In this document: positions 26,701-41,700 of the stretch, in pieces
Position numbering within the stretch: position 1 is the first letter of the stretch
Layout: every line of letters starts with the position of its first letter
From: Axinella damicornis
Lineage: Eukaryota; Porifera; Demospongiae; Axinellida; Axinellidae
Reading direction: 5' to 3'
DNA: 64,000 nucleotides
NCBI GenBank assembly: GCA_963931865.1
Contig: OZ007508.1
Location: 8,430,781-8,494,780, forward strand
Made by a program: the position numbers and the translations under genes
The notes under the pieces: generated by a model
Told to the model about the DNA's origin: nothing
What the model saw: only the letters and a program-made list of their open reading frames with translations
The model's database searches: none

Positions 26701-29700
26701 GGCTCTACCTCTGCTCTACCTGGCTCTACCTCTGCTCTACCTCTGCTTTACCTGGCTCTACCTCTGCTCTACCTCTGCTCTACCTGGCTCTACCTCTGCT
26801 CTACCTGGCTCTACCTCTGCTCTACCTCTGCTCTAACTGGCTCTACCTGCGCTCTACCTCTGCTCTACCTGGCTCTACCTCTGCTCTACCTGGCTCTCCC
26901 TAGCTCTACTTCTGCTCTTACCTCTGCTCTACCTGGCTCTACCTCTGCTCTACCTCTGCTCTAACTGGCTCTACCTGCGCTCTACCTCTGCTCTACCTGG
27001 CTCTACCTCTGCTCTACCTGGCTCTACCTAGCTCTACTTCTGCTCTTACCTCTGCTCTACCTGGCTCTACCTCTGCTTTACCTGGCTCTACCTCTGCTCT
27101 ACCTCTGCTCTACCTGGCTCTACCTCTGCTCTACCTGGCTCTACCTCTGCTCTACCTGGCTCTACCTTGCTTTACCTGGCTCTACCTCTGCTCTACCTCT
27201 GCTCTACCTGGCTCTACCTCCGCTCTACCTCTGCTCTACCTGGCTCAACCTGGCTCTACCTAGCTCTACTTCTGCTCTTACCTCTGCTCCACCTGGCTCT
27301 ACCTCTGCTCTACCTCTGCTCTACCTGGCTCTACCTCTGCTCTACCTGGCTCTACCTCTGCTCTACCTGGCTCTACCTCTGCTCTCCCTGGCTCTACCTC
27401 TGCTCTACCTGGCTCTACCTCTGCTCTACCTCTGCTCTACCTGGCTCTACCTCTGCTCTACCTGGCTCTACCTCTGCTCTACCTGCCTCTACCTGGCTCT
27501 ATATACCTCTGCTCTACCTGGCTCTACCTCTGCTCTACCTGGCTCTACCTCTGCTCTACCTCTGCTCTACCTGGCTCTACCTCTGCTCTACCTCTGCTCT
27601 ACCTGGCTCTACCTCTGCTCTACCTGGCTCTACCTCTGCTCTACCTCTGTTCTACCTGGCTCTACCTCTGCTCTACCTGACTCTACCTCTGCTCTACCTC
27701 TGCTCTACCTGGCTCTACCTCTGCTCTACCTCTGCTCTACCTGGCTCTACCTCTGCTCTACCTGGCTCTACCTCTGCTCTACCTGGCTCTACCTCTGCTC
27801 TACCTCTGCTCTACCTGGCTCTACCTCTGCTCTACCTCTGCTCTACCTGGCCCTACCTCTGCTCTACCTGGCTCTACCTCTGCTTTACCTGGCTCTACCT
27901 CTGCTCTACCTCTGCTCTACCTGGCTCTACCTGTGCTCTACCTGGCTCTACCTCTGCTCTACCTCTGCTCTACCTGGCTCTACCTCTGCTCTACCTCTGC
28001 TGTACCTGGCTCTACCTCTGCTCTACCTCTGCTCTACCTGGCTCTACCTCTGCTCTACCTTGCTCTACCTCTGCTCTACCTTGCTCTACCTCTGCTCTAC
28101 CTCTGCTCTACCTGGCTTTACCTCTGCTCTACCTCTGCTCTACCTGGCTCTACCTCTGCTCTACCTGACTCTACCTCTGCTCTACCTGGCTCTACCTTGC
28201 TCTACCTGGCTCTACCTCTGCTTTACCTCTGCTCTACTTGGCTCTACCTCCGCTCTACCTCTGCTCTACCTGGCTCTACCTCTGCTCTACCTGGCTCTAC
28301 CTAGCTGTACTTCTGCTCTTACCTCTGCTCTACCTGGCTCTACCTCTGCTTTACCTGGCTCTACCTCTGCTTCACCTCTGCTTTACCTGGCTCTACCTCT
28401 GCTCTACCTCTGCTCTACCTGGCTCTACCTCTGCCCTTCCTCTGCTCTACCTGGCTCTACCTCTGCTCTACCTGGCTCTACCTCTGCTTTACCTGGCTCT
28501 TCCTCTGCTCTACCTCTGCTCTACCTGGCTCTACCTCTGCTCTACCTGGCTCTACCTCTGCTCTACCTGGCTCTACCTTGCTCTACCTGGCTCTACCTCT
28601 GCTCTACCTCTGCTCTACCTGGCTTTACCTCCGCTCTACCTCTGCTCTACCTGGCTCTTCCTGGCTCTACCTAGCTCTACTTCTGCTCTTGCCTCTGCTC
28701 TACCTGGCTCTACCTCTGCTCTACCTCTGCTCTACCTGGCTCTACGTCTGCTCTACCTGGCTCTACCTCTGCTCTACCTCTGCTCTACCTGGCTCTTCCT
28801 CTGCTCTACCTGGCTCTACCTCTGCTCTACCTCTGCTCTACCTCTGCTCTACCTCTGCTCTACCTGGCTCTACCTCTGCTCTACCTCTGCTCTACCTGGC
28901 TCTACCTCTGCTCTACCTCTGCTCTACCTGGCTCTACCTGTCTCTACCTCTGCTCTACCTGGCTCTACCTCTGCTCTACCTGGCTCTACCTCTGCTCTAC
29001 CTCTGCTCTACCTGGCTCTACCTCTGCTCTACCTCTGCTCTACCTGGCTCTACCTCTGCTCTAACTCTGCTCTACCTGGCTCTACCTCTGCTCTACCTGG
29101 CTCTACCTCTGCTCTACCTGGCTCTACCTCTGCTCTACCTCTGCTCTACCTGGCTCTACCTCTGCTCTACCTCTGCTCTACCTGGCTCTACCTTTGCTCT
29201 ACCTGGCTCTACCTCTGCTCTACCTCTGCTCTACCTGGCTCTACCTCTGCTCTACCTGGCTTTACCTCTGCTCTACCTCTGCTCTACCTGGCTCTACCTC
29301 TGCTCTACCTCTGCTCTACCTGGCTCTATACCTGGCTCTACCTCTGCTCTACCTGGCTCTACCTCTGCTCTACCTCTGCTCTACCTGGCTAAAACCTCTG
29401 CTCTACCTCTGCTCTACCTGGCTCTACCTCTGCTCTACCTGGCTCTACCTCTGCTCTACCTCTGCTCTACCTGGCTCTACCTGTGCTCTACCTGGCTCTA
29501 CCTCTGCTCTACCTCTGCTCTACCTGGCTCTACCTCTGCTCTACCTCTGCTGTACCTGGCTCTACCTCTGCTCTACCTCTGCTCTACCTGGCTCTACCTC
29601 TGCTCTACCTTGCTCTACCTCTGCTCTACGTTGCTCTACCTCTGCTCTACCTCTGCTCTACCTGGCTTTACCTCTGCTCTACCTCTGCTTTACCTGGCTC

Positions 29701-32700
29701 TACCTCTGCTCTACCTGACTCTACCTCTGCTCTACCTGGCTCTACCTTGCTCTACCTGGCTCTACCTCTGCTCTACCTCTGCTCTACCTGGCTCTACCTC
29801 CGCTCTACCTCTGCTCTACCTGGCTCTACCTCTGCTCTACCTGGCTCTACCTAGCTCTACTTCTGCTCTTACCTCTGCTCTACCTGGCTCTACCTCTGCT
29901 TTACCTGGCTCTACCTCTGCTTCACCTCTGCTTTACCTGGCTCTACCTCTGCTCTACCTCTGCTCTACCTGGCTCTACCTCTGCTCTTCCTCTGCTCTAC
30001 CTGGCTCTACCTCTGCTCTACCTGGCTCTACCTCTGCTCTACCTGACTCTACCTCTGCTCTACCTCTGCTCTACCTGGCTCTACCTCTGCTCTACCTGGC
30101 TCTACCTCTGCTCTACCTCTGCTCTACCTGGCTCTACCTCTGCTCTACCTGGCTATACCTCTTCTCTACCTCTGCTCTACCTGGCTCTACCTCTGCTCTA
30201 CCTCTGCTCTACCTGGCTCTACCTCTGCTCTACCTCTGCTCTACCTGGCTCTACCTCTGCTCTACCTGGCTTTACCTCTGCTCTACCTGGCTCTACCTCT
30301 GCTCTACCTGGCTCTACCTCTGCTCTACCTCTGCTCTACCTGGCTCTACCTCTGCTCTACCTCTGGTCTACCTGTCTCTACCTCTGCTCTACCTCTGCTC
30401 TACCTGGCTCTACCTCTGCTCTACCTGGCTCTACCTCTGCTCTACCTGGCTTTACCTCTGCTCTACCTGGCTCTACCTCTGCTCTACCTCTGCTCTACCT
30501 GGCTCTACCTCTGCTCTACCTGACTCTACCTCTGCTCTACCTGGCTCTACCTTGCTCTACCTGGCTCTACCTCTGCTCTACCTCTGCTCTAACTGGCTCT
30601 ACCTGCGCTCTACCTCTGCTCTACCTGGCTCTACCTCTGCTCTACCTGGCTCTACCTAGCTCTACTTCTGCTCTTACCTCTGCTCTACCTGGCTCTACCT
30701 CTGCTTTACCTGGCTCTACCTCTGCTCTACCTCTGCTCTACCTGGCTCTACCTCTGCTCTACCTGGCTCTACCTTTGCTCTACCTGGCTCTACCTTGCTC
30801 TACCTGGCTCTACCTCTGCTCTACCTCTGCTCTACCTGGCTCTACCTCCGCTCTACCTCTGCTCTACCTGGCTCAACCTGGCTCTACCTAGCTCTACTTC
30901 TGCTCTTACCTCTGCTCCACCTGGCTCTGCCTCTGCTCTACCTCTTCTCTACCTGGCTCTACCTCTGCTCTACCTGGCTCTACCTGGCTCTACCTCTGCT
31001 CTACCTGGCTCTACCTCTGCTTTACCTGGCTCTACCTCTGCTCTACCTGGCTCTACCTCTGCTCTACCTCTGCTCTACCTGGCTCTACCTCTGCTCTACC
31101 TGGCTCTACCTCTGCTCTACCTGCCTCTACCTGGCTCTATATACCTCTGCTCTACCTGGCTCTACCTCTGCTCTACCTGGCTCTACCTCTGCTCTACCTC
31201 TGCTCTACCTGGCTCTACCTCTGCTCTACCTCTGCTCTACCTGGCTCTACCTCTGCTCTACCTGGCTCTACCTCTGCTCTACCTCTGTTCTACCTGGCTC
31301 TACCTCTGCTCTACCTGGCTCTACCTCTGCTCTACCTCTGCTCTACCTGGCTCTACCTCTGCTCTACCTCTGCTCTACCTGGCTCTACCTCTGCTCTACC
31401 TGGCTCTACCTCTGCTCTACCTGGCTCTACCTCTGCTCTACCTCTGCTCTACCTGGCTCTACCTCTGCTCTACCTCTGCTCTACCTGGCTCTACCTCTGC
31501 TCTACCTGGCTCTACCTCTGCTTTACCTCTGCTCTAACTGGCTCTACCTGCGCTCTACCTCTGCTCTACCTGGCTCTACCTCTGCTCTACCTGGCTCTAC
31601 CTAGCTCTACTTCTGCTCTTACCTCTGCTCTACCTGGCTCTACCTCTGCTTTACCTGGCTCTACCTCTGCTCTACCTCTGCTCTAACTTGCTCTACCTGC
31701 GCTCTACCTCTGCTCTACCTGGCTCTACCTCTGCTCTACCTGGCTCTACCTAGCTCTACTTCTGCTCTTACCTCTGCTCTACCTGGCTCTACCTCTGCTT
31801 TACCTGTCTCTACCTCTGCTCTACCTCTGCTCTACCTGGCTCTACCTCTGCTCTACCTGGCTCTACCTCTGCTCTACCTGGCTCTACCTTGCTCTACCTG
31901 GCTCTACCTCTGCTCTACCTCTGCTCTACCTGGCTCTACCTCCGCTCTACCTCTGCTCTACCTGGCTCAACCTGGCTCTACCTAGCTCTACTTCTGCTCT
32001 TACCTCTGCTCCACCTGGCTCTACCTCTGCTCTACCTCTGCTCTACCTGGCTCTACCTCTGCTCTACCTGGCTCTACCTCTGCTCTACCTGGCTCTACCT
32101 CTGCTCTACCTGGCTTTACCTCTGCTCTACCTGGCTCTACCTCTGCTCTACCTGGCTCTACCTCTGCTCTACCTGGCTCTACCTCTGCTCTACCTCTGCT
32201 CTACCTGGCTCTACCTCTGCTCTACCTGGCTCTACCTCTGCTCTACCTGCCTCTACCTGGCTCTATATACCTCTGCTCTACCTGGCTCTACCTCTGCTCT
32301 ACCTGGCTCTACCTCTGCTCTACCTCTGCTCTACCTGGCTCTACCTCTGCTCTACCTCTGCTCTACCTGGCTCTACCTCTGCTCTACCTGGCTCTACCTC
32401 TGCTCTACCTCTGTTCTACCTGGCTCTACCTCTGCTCTACCTGGCTCTACCTCTGCTCTACCTCTGCTCTACCTGGCTCTACCTCTGCTCTACCTCTGCT
32501 CTACCTGGCTCTACCTCTGCTCTACCTGGCTCTACCTCTGCTCTACCTGGCTCTACCTCTGCTCTACCTCTGCTCTACCTGGCTCTACCTCTGCTCTACC
32601 TCTGCTCTACCTGGCTCTACCTCTGCTCTACCTGGCTCTACCTCTGCTCTACCTCTGCTCTACATGTACCTCTGCTCTACCTGGCTCTACCTCTGCTCTA

Positions 32701-35700
32701 CCTCTACTCTACCTGGCTCTACCTCTGCTCTACCTCTTCTCTATCTGGCTCTACCTCTGCTCTACCTCTGCTCTACCTGGCTCTACCTCTGCTCTACCTG
32801 GCTCTTCCTCTGCTCTACCTGGCTCTACCTCTGCTCTACCTGGCTCTACCTCCGCTCTACCTTTGCTCTACCTTGCTCTACCTCTGCTCTACCTGGCTCT
32901 ACCTAGCTCTTCTTCTGCTCTTACCTCTGCTCTACCTGGCTCTACCTCTGCTTTACCTGGCTCTTCCTCTGCTCTACCTCTGCTCTACCTGGCTCTACCT
33001 CTGCTCTACCTGGCTTTACCTCTGCTCTACCTGGCTCTACCTTGCTCTACCTTGCTCTACCTCTGCTCTACCTCTGCTCTACCTGGCTTTACCTCCGATC
33101 TACCTCTGCTCTACCTGGCTCTACCTGGCTCTACCTAGCTCTACTTCTGCTCTTGCCTCTGCTCTACCTGGCTCTACCTCTGCTCTACCTCTGCTTTACC
33201 TGGCTCTACGTCTGCTCTCCCTGGCTCTACCTCTGCTCTACCTCTGCTCTACCTGGCTCTACCTCTGCTCTACCTGGCTCTACCTCTGCTCTACCTCTGC
33301 TCTACCTCTGCTCTACCTCTGCTCTACCTGGCTCTACCTCTGCTCTACCTCTGCTCTACCTGGCTCTACCTCTGCTCTACCTCTGCTCTACCTGGCTCTA
33401 CCTGTCTCTACCTCTGCTCTACCTGGCTCTACCTCTGCTCTACCTGGCTCTACCTCTGCTCTACCTCTGCTCTACCTGGCTCTACCTCTGCTCTACCTCT
33501 GCTCTACCTGGCTCTACCTCTGCTCTAACTCTGCTCTACCTGGCTCTACCTCTGCTCTACCTGGCTCTACCTCTGCTCTACCTCTGCTCTACCTGGCTCT
33601 ACCACTGCTCTACCTCTGCTCTACCTGGCTCTACCTTTGCTCTACCTGGCTCTACCTCTGCTCTACCTCTGCTCTACCTGGCTCTACCTCTGCTCTACCT
33701 GGCTCTACCTCTGCTCTACCTCTGCTCTACCTGGCTCTATACCTGGCTCTACCTCTGCTCTACCTGGCTCTACCTCTGCTCTACCTCTGCTCTACCTGGC
33801 TCAAACCTCTGCTCTACCTCTGCTCTACCTGGCTCTACCTCTGTTCTACCTCTGCTCTACCTGGCTCTACCTGTGCTCTACCTGGCTCTACCTCTGCTCT
33901 ACCTCTGCTCTACCTGGCTCTACCTCTGCTCTACCTCTGCTGTACCTGGCTCTACCTCTGCTCTACCTCTGCTCTACCTGGCTCTACCTCTGCTCTACCT
34001 TGCTCTACCTCTGCTCCACCTGGCTCTACCTCTGCTCTACCTGGCTCTACCTCTGCTCTACCTGCCTCTACCTGGCTCTATATACCACTGCTCTACCTGG
34101 CTCTACCTCTGCTCTCCCTGGCTCTACCTCGGCTCTACCTCTGCTCTACCTGGCTCTACCTCCGCTGTACCTCTGCTCTACCTGGATCTACCTCTGCTCT
34201 ACCTGGCTCTACCTAGCTCTACTTCTGCTCTTACCTCTGCTCTACCTGGCTCTACCTCTGCTTTACCTGGCTCTACCTCTGCTTCACCTCTGCTTTACCT
34301 GGCTCTACCTCTACTCTACCTCTGCTCTACCTGGCTCTACCTCTGCTCTCCCTCTGCTCTACCTGGCTCTACCTCTGCTCTACCTGGCTCTACCTCTGCT
34401 CTACCTCTGCTCTACCTGGCTCTACCTCTGCTCTACCTCTGCTCTACCTGGCTCTACCTCTGCTCTACCTGGCTCTACCTCTGCTCTACCTCTGCTCTAC
34501 CTGGCTCTACCTCTGCTCTACCTGGCTCTACCTCTGCTCTACCTCTGCTCTACCTGGCTCTACCTCTGCTCTACCTCTGCTCTACCTGGCTCTACCTCTG
34601 CTCTACCTCTGCTCTACCTGGCTCTACCTCTGCTCTACCTGGCTCTACCTCTGCTCTACCTGGCTCTACCTCTGCTCTACCTGGCTCTACCTCTGCTCTA
34701 CCTCTGCTCTACCTGGCTCTACCTCTGCTCTACCTCTGCTCTACCTGTCTCTACCTCTGCTCTACCTCTGCTCTACCTGGCTCTACCTCTGCTCTACATG
34801 GCTCTACCTCTGCTCTACCTGGCTCTACCTCTGCTCTACCTGGCTCTACCTCTGCTCTACCTCTGCTCTACCTGGCTCTACCTCTGCTCTACCTGACTCT
34901 ACCTCTGCTCTACCTGGCTCTACCTTGCTCTACCTGGCTCTACCTCTGCTCTACCTCTGCTCTAACTGGCTCTACCTGCGCTCTACCACTGCTCTACCTG
35001 GCTCTACCTCTGCTCTACCTGGCTCTACCTCTGCTCTACCTCTGCTCTACCTTGCTCTACCTCTGCTCTACCTGGCTCTACCTTGCTCTACCTGGCTCTA
35101 CCTCTGCTCTACCTCTGCTCTACCTGGCTCTACCTCCGCTCTACCTCTGCTCTACCTGGCTCAACCTGGCTCTACCTAGCTCTACTTCTGCTCTTAAATC
35201 TGCTCCACCTGGCTCTACCTCTGCTCTACCTCTACTCTACCTGGCTCTACCTCTGCTCTACCTGGCTCTACCTTTGCTCTACCTGGCTCTACCTCTGCTC
35301 TACCTGGCTCTACCTCTGCTCTACCTGGCTCTACCTCTGCTCTACCTGGCTCTACCTCTGCTCTACCTCTGCTCTACCTGGCTCTACCTCTGCTCTACCT
35401 GACTCTACCTCTGCTCTACCTGGCTCTACCTTGCTCTACCTGGCTTTACCTCTGCTCTACCTCTGCTCTACCTGGCTCTACCTGCGCTCTACCTCTGCTT
35501 TACCTGGCTCTACCTCTGCTCTACCTGGCTCTACCTAGCTCTACTTCTGCTCTTACCTCTGCTCTACCTGGCTCTACCTCTGCTTTACCTGGCTCTACCT
35601 CTGCTCTACCTCTGCTCTACCTGGCTCTACCTCTGCTCTACCTGGCTCTACCTCTGCTCTACCTGGCTCTACCTTGCTCTACCTGGCTCTACCTCTGCTC

Positions 35701-38700
35701 TACCTCTGCTCTATCTGGCTCTACCTCCGCTCTACCTCTGCTCTACCTGGCTCAACCTGGCTCTACCTAGCTCTACTTCTGCTCTTACCTCTGCTCCACG
35801 TGGCTCTACCTCTGCTCTACCTCTGCTCTACCTGGCTCTACCTCTGCTCTACCTGGCTCTACCTCTGCTCTACCTGGCTATACCTCTGCTCTACCTCTGC
35901 TCTACCTGGCTCTACCTCTGCTCTACCTCTGCTCTACCTGGCTCTACCTCTGCTCTACCTCTGCTCTACCTGGCTCTACCTCTGCTCTACCTGGCTCTAC
36001 CTCTGCTCTACCTGGCTCTACCTCTGCTCTACCTGGCTCTACCTCTGCTCTACCTTTGCTCTACCTGGCTCTACCTCTGCTCTACCTCTGCTCTACCTGT
36101 CTCTACCTCTGCTCTACCTCTGCTCTACCTGGCTCTACCTCTGCTCTACATGGCTCTACCTATGCTCTACCTGGCTCTACCTCTGCTCTACCTGGCTCTA
36201 CCTCTGCTCTACCTCTGCTCTACCTGGCTCTACCTCTGCTCTACCTGACTCTACCTCTGCTCTACCTGGCTCTACCTTGCTCTACCTGGCTCTACCTCTG
36301 CTCTACCTCTGCTCTAACTGGCTCTACCTGCGCTCTACCACTGCTCTACCTGGCTCTACCTCTGCTCTACCTGGCTCTACCTAGCTCTACTTCTGCTCTT
36401 ACCTCTGCTCTACCTGGCTCTACCTCTGCTTTACCTGGCTCTACCTCTGCTCTACCTCTGCTCTACCTGGCTCTACCTCTGCTCTACCTGGCTCTACCTC
36501 TGCTCTACCTGGCTCTACCTTGCTCTACCTGGCTCTACCTCTTCTCTACCTCTACTCTACCTGGCTCTACCTCCGCTCTACCTCTGCTCTACCTGGCTCA
36601 ACCTGGCTCTACCTAGCTCTACTTCTGCTCTTAAATCTGCTCCACCTGGCTCTACCTCTGCTCTACCTCTACTCTACCTGGCTCTACCTCTGCTCTACCT
36701 GGCTCTACCTCTGCTCTACCTGGCTCTACCTCTGCTCTACCTGGCTCTACCTCTGCTCTACCTGGCTCTACCTCTGCTCTACCTGGCTCTACCTCTGCTC
36801 TACCTCTGCTCTACCTGGCTCTACCTCTGCTCTACCTGACTCTACCTCTGCTCTACCTGGCTCTACCTTGCTCTACCTGGCTCTACCTCTGCTCTACCTC
36901 TGCTCTACCTGGCTCTACCTGCGCTCTACCTCTGCTTTACCTGGCTCTACCTCTGCTCTACCTGGCTCTACCTAGCTCTACTTCTGCTCTTACCTCTGCT
37001 CTACCTGGCTCTACCTCTGCTTTACCTGGCTCTACCTCTGCTCTACCTCTGCTCTACCTGGCTCTACCTCTGCTCTACCTGGCTCTACCTCTGCTCTACC
37101 TGGCTCTACCTTGCTCTACCTGGCTCTACCTTTGCTCTACCTCTGCTCTACCTGGCTCTACCTCCGCTCTACCTCTGCTCTACCTGGCTCAACCTGGCTC
37201 TACCTAGCTCTACTTCTGCTCTTACCTCTGCTCCACGTGGCTCTACCTCTGCTCTACCTCTGCTCTACCTGGCTCTACCTCTGCTCTACCTGGCTCTACC
37301 TCTGCTCTACCTGGCTCTACCTCTGCTCTACCTGGCTCTACCTCTGCTCTACCTGGCTCTACCTCTGCTCTACCTGGCTCTACCTCTGCTCTACCTCTGC
37401 TCTACCTGGCTCTACCTCTGCTCTACCTGGCTCTACCTCTGCTCTACCTCTGCTCTACCTGGCTCTACCTCTGCTCTACCTCTGCTCTACCTGGCTCTAC
37501 CTCTGCTCTACCTGGCTCTACCTCTGCTCTACCTGGCTCTACCTCTGCTCTACCTCTGCTCTACCTGGCTCTACCTCTGCTCTACCTCTGCTCTACCTGG
37601 CTCTACCTCTGCTCTACCTCAGCTCTACCTGGCTCTACCTCTGCTCTACCTGGCTCTACCTCTGCTCTACCTCTGCTCTACCTGGCTCTACCTCTGCTCT
37701 ACCTCTGCTCTACCTGGCTCTACCTCTGCTCTACCTCTGCTCTACCTTGCTCTACCTCTGCTCTACCTGGCTCTACCTAGCTCTACTTCTGCTCTTACCT
37801 CTGCTCTACCTGGCTCTACCTCTGCTCTACCTGGCTCTACCTCTGCTCTACCTCTGCTCTACCTGGCTCTACCTCTGCTCTACCTGGCTCTACCTAGCTC
37901 TACTTCTGCTCTTATCTCTGCTCTACCTGGCTCTACCTCTGCTCTACCTGGCTCTACCTCTGCTCTACCTCTGCTCTACCTGGCTCTACCTCTGCTCTAC
38001 CTGGCTCTACCTAGCTTTACTTCTGCTCTTACCTCTGCTCTACCTGGCTCTACCTCTGCTCTACCTGGCTCTACCTCTGCTCTACCTCTGCTCTACCTGA
38101 CTCTACCTCTGCTCTACCTGGCTCTACCTTGCTCTACCTGGCTCTACCTCTGCTCTACCTGGCTCTACCTCTGCTCTATCTGGCTCTACCTCTGCTCTAC
38201 CTGGCTCTACCTCTGCTTTACCTGGCTCTACCTCTGCTCTACCTGGCTCTACCTCTTCTCTACCTGGCTCTACCTCTGCTCTACCTGGCTCTACCTCTGC
38301 TCTACCTCTGCTCTACCTGGCTCTACCTCTGCTCTACCTCTGCTCTACCTGGCTCTACCTCTGCTCTACCTGGCTCTACCTCTGCTCTACCTGGCTCTAC
38401 CTCTGCTCTACCTCTGCTCTACCTGGCTCTACCTCTTCTCTACCTCTGCTCTACCTGGCTCTACCTCTGCTCTACCTCAGCTCTACCTGGCTCTACCTCT
38501 GCTCTTCCTGGCTCTACCTCTGCTCTACCTCTGCTCTACCTGGCTCTACCTCTGCTCTACCTCTGCTCTACCTGTCTCTACCTCTGCTCTACCTCTGCTC
38601 TACCTGGCTCTACCTCTGCTCTACCTGGCTCTACCTCTGCTCTACCTCTGCTCTACCTGGCTCTACCTCTGCTCTACCTCTGCTCTACCTGGCTCTACCT

Positions 38701-41700
38701 CTGCTCTACCTGACTCTACCTCTGCTCTACCTCTGCTCTACCTGGCTCTACCTCTGCTCTACCTCTGCTCTACCTGGCTCTACCTCTGCTCTACCTCTGC
38801 TCTACCTGGCTCTACCTCTGCTCTACCTGGCTCTACCTCTGCTCTACCTGGCTCTACCTCTGCTCTACCTGGCTCTACCTCTGCTCTACCTCTGCTCTAC
38901 CTGGCTCTACCTCTGCTCTACCTCTGCTCTACCTGTCTCTACCTCTGCTCTACCTCTGCTCTACCTGGCTTTACCTCTGCTCTACATGGCTCTACCTCTG
39001 CTCTACCTGGCTCTACCTCTGCTCTACCTGGCTCTACCTCTGCTCTACCTCTGCTCTACCTGGCTCTACCTCTGCTCTACCTGACTCTACCTCTGCTCTA
39101 CCTGGCTCTACCTTGCTCTACATGGCTCTACCTCTGCTCTACCTCTGCTCTAACTGGCTCTACCTGCGCTCTACCACTGCTCTACCTGGCTCTACCTCTG
39201 CTCTACCTGGCTCTACCTAGCTCTACTTCTGCTCTTACCTCTGCTCTACCTGGCTCTACCTCTGCTTTACCTGGCTCTACCTCTGCTCTACCTCTGCTCT
39301 ACCTGGCTCTACCTCTGCTCTACCTGGCTCTACCTCTGCTCTACCTGGCTCTACCTTGCTCTACCTGGCTCTACCTCTGCTCTACCTCTGCTCTACCTGG
39401 CTCTACCTCTGCTCTACCTGGCTCTACCTCTGCTCTACCTGGCTCTACCTTGCTCTACCTGGCTCTACCTTTGCTCTACCTCTGCTCTACCTGGCTCTAC
39501 CTCCGCTCTACCTCTGCTCTACCTGGCTCAACCTGGCTCTACCTAGCTCTACTTCTGCTCTTACCTCTGCTCCACCTGGCTCTACCTCTGCTCTACCTCT
39601 GCTCTACCTGGCTCTACCTCTGCTCTACCTGGCTCTACCTCTGCTCTACCTGGCTCTACCTCTGCTCTACCTGGCTCTACCTCTGCTCTACCTGGCTCTA
39701 CCTCTGCTCTACCTGGCTCTACCTCTGCTCTACCTGGCTCTACCTCTGCTCTACCTCTGCTCTACCTGGCTTTACCTCTGCTCTACCTGGCTCTACCTCT
39801 GCTCTACCTGCCTCTACCTGGCTCTATATACCTCTGCTCTACCTGGCTCTACCTCTGCTCTACCTGGCTCTACCTCTGCTCTACCTCTGCTCTACCTGGC
39901 TCTACCTCTGCTCTACCTCTGCTCTACCTGGCTCTACCTCTGCTCTACCTGGCTCTTCCTCTGCTCTACCTCTGTTCTACCTGGCTCTACCTCTGCTCTA
40001 CCTGGCTCTACCTCTGCTCTACCTCTGCTCTACCTGGCTCTACCTCTGCTCTACCTCTGCTCTACCTGGCTCTACCTCTGCTCTACCTGGCTCTACCTCT
40101 GCTCTACCTCTGCTCTACCTGGCTCTACCTCTGCTCTACCTCTGCTCTACCTGGCTCTACCTCTGCTCTACCTGGCTCTACCTCTGCTCTACCTCTGCTC
40201 TACATGTACCTCTGCTCTACCTGGCTCTACCTCTGCTCTACCTCTACTCTACCTGGCTCTACCTCTGCTCTACCTCTGCTCTACCTGGCTCTACCTCTGC
40301 TCTACCTCTGCTCTACCTGGCTCTACCTCTGCTCTACCTGGCTCTTCCTCTGCTCTACCTGGCTCTACCTCTGCTCTACCTGGCTCTACCTCCGCTCTAC
40401 CTTTGCTCTACCTTGCTCTACCTCTGCTCTACCTGGCTCTACCTAGCTCTTCTTCTGCTCTTACCTCTGCTCTACCTGGCTCTACCTCTGCTTTACCTGG
40501 CTCTTCCTCTGCTCTACCTCTGCTCTACCTGGCTCTACCTCTGCTCTACCTGGCTCTACCTCTGCTCTACCTGGCTCTACCTTGCTCTACCTGGCTCTAC
40601 CTCTGCTCTACCTTTGCTCTACCTGGCTTTACCTCCGCTCTACCTCTGCTCTACCTGGCTCTACCTGGCTCTACTTAGCTCTACTTCTGCTCTTGCCTCT
40701 GCTCTACCTGGCTCTACCTCTGCTCTACCTCTGCTCTACCTGGCTCTACGTCTGCTCTACCTGGCTCTACCTCTGCTCTACCTCTGCTCTACCTGGCTCT
40801 ACCTCTGCTCTACCTGGCTCTACCTCTGCTCTACCTCTGCTCTACCTCTGCTCTACCTCTGCTCTACCTGGCTCTACCTCTGCTCTACCTCTGCTCTACC
40901 TGGCTCTACCTCTGCTTTACCTCTGCTCTACCTGGCTCTACCTGTCTCTACCTCTGCTCTACCTGGCTCTACCTCTGCTCTACCTGGCTCTACCTCTGCT
41001 CTACCTCTGCTCTACCTGGCTCTACCTCTTCTCTACCTCTGCTCTACCTGGCTCTACCTCTGCTCTAACTCTGCTCTACCTGGCTCTACCTCTGCTCTAC
41101 CTGGCTCTACCTCTGCTCTACCTCTGCTCTACCTGGCTCTACCACTGCTCTACCTCTGCTCTACCTGGCTCTACCTTTGCTCTACCTGGCTCTACCTCTG
41201 CTCTACCTCTGCTCTACCTGGCTCTACCTCTGCTCTACCTGGCTCTACCTCTGCTCTACCTCTGCTCTACCTGGCTCTATACCTGGCTCTACCTCTGCTC
41301 TACCTGGCTCTACCTCTGCTCTACCTCTGCTCTACCTGGCTCAAACCTCTGCTCTACCTCTGCTCTACCTGGCTCTACCTCTGCTCTACCTCTGCTCTAC
41401 CTGGCTCTACCTGTGCTCTACCTGGCTCTACCTCTGCTTTACCTCTGCTCTACCTGGCTCTACCTCTGCTCTACCTTTGCTGTACCTGGCTCTACCTCTG
41501 CTCTACCTCTGCTCTACCTGGCTCTACCTCTGCTCTACCTTGCTCTACCTCTTCTCCACCTGGCTCTACCTCTGCTCTACCTGGCTCTACCTCTGCTCTA
41601 CCTGCCTCTACCTGGCTCTATATACCTCTGCTCTACCTGGCTCTACCTCTGCTCTCCCTGGCTCTACCTCGGCTCTACCTCTGCTCTACCTGGCTCTACC

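Noticed and set aside
33042..35402. Frames of several hundred codons throughout the satellite starting at CTTGCTCT-type ATG-less or rare ATG positions
   Set aside because: They share the same heptads in shifting frames and are created by the repeat unit. They are not genes.
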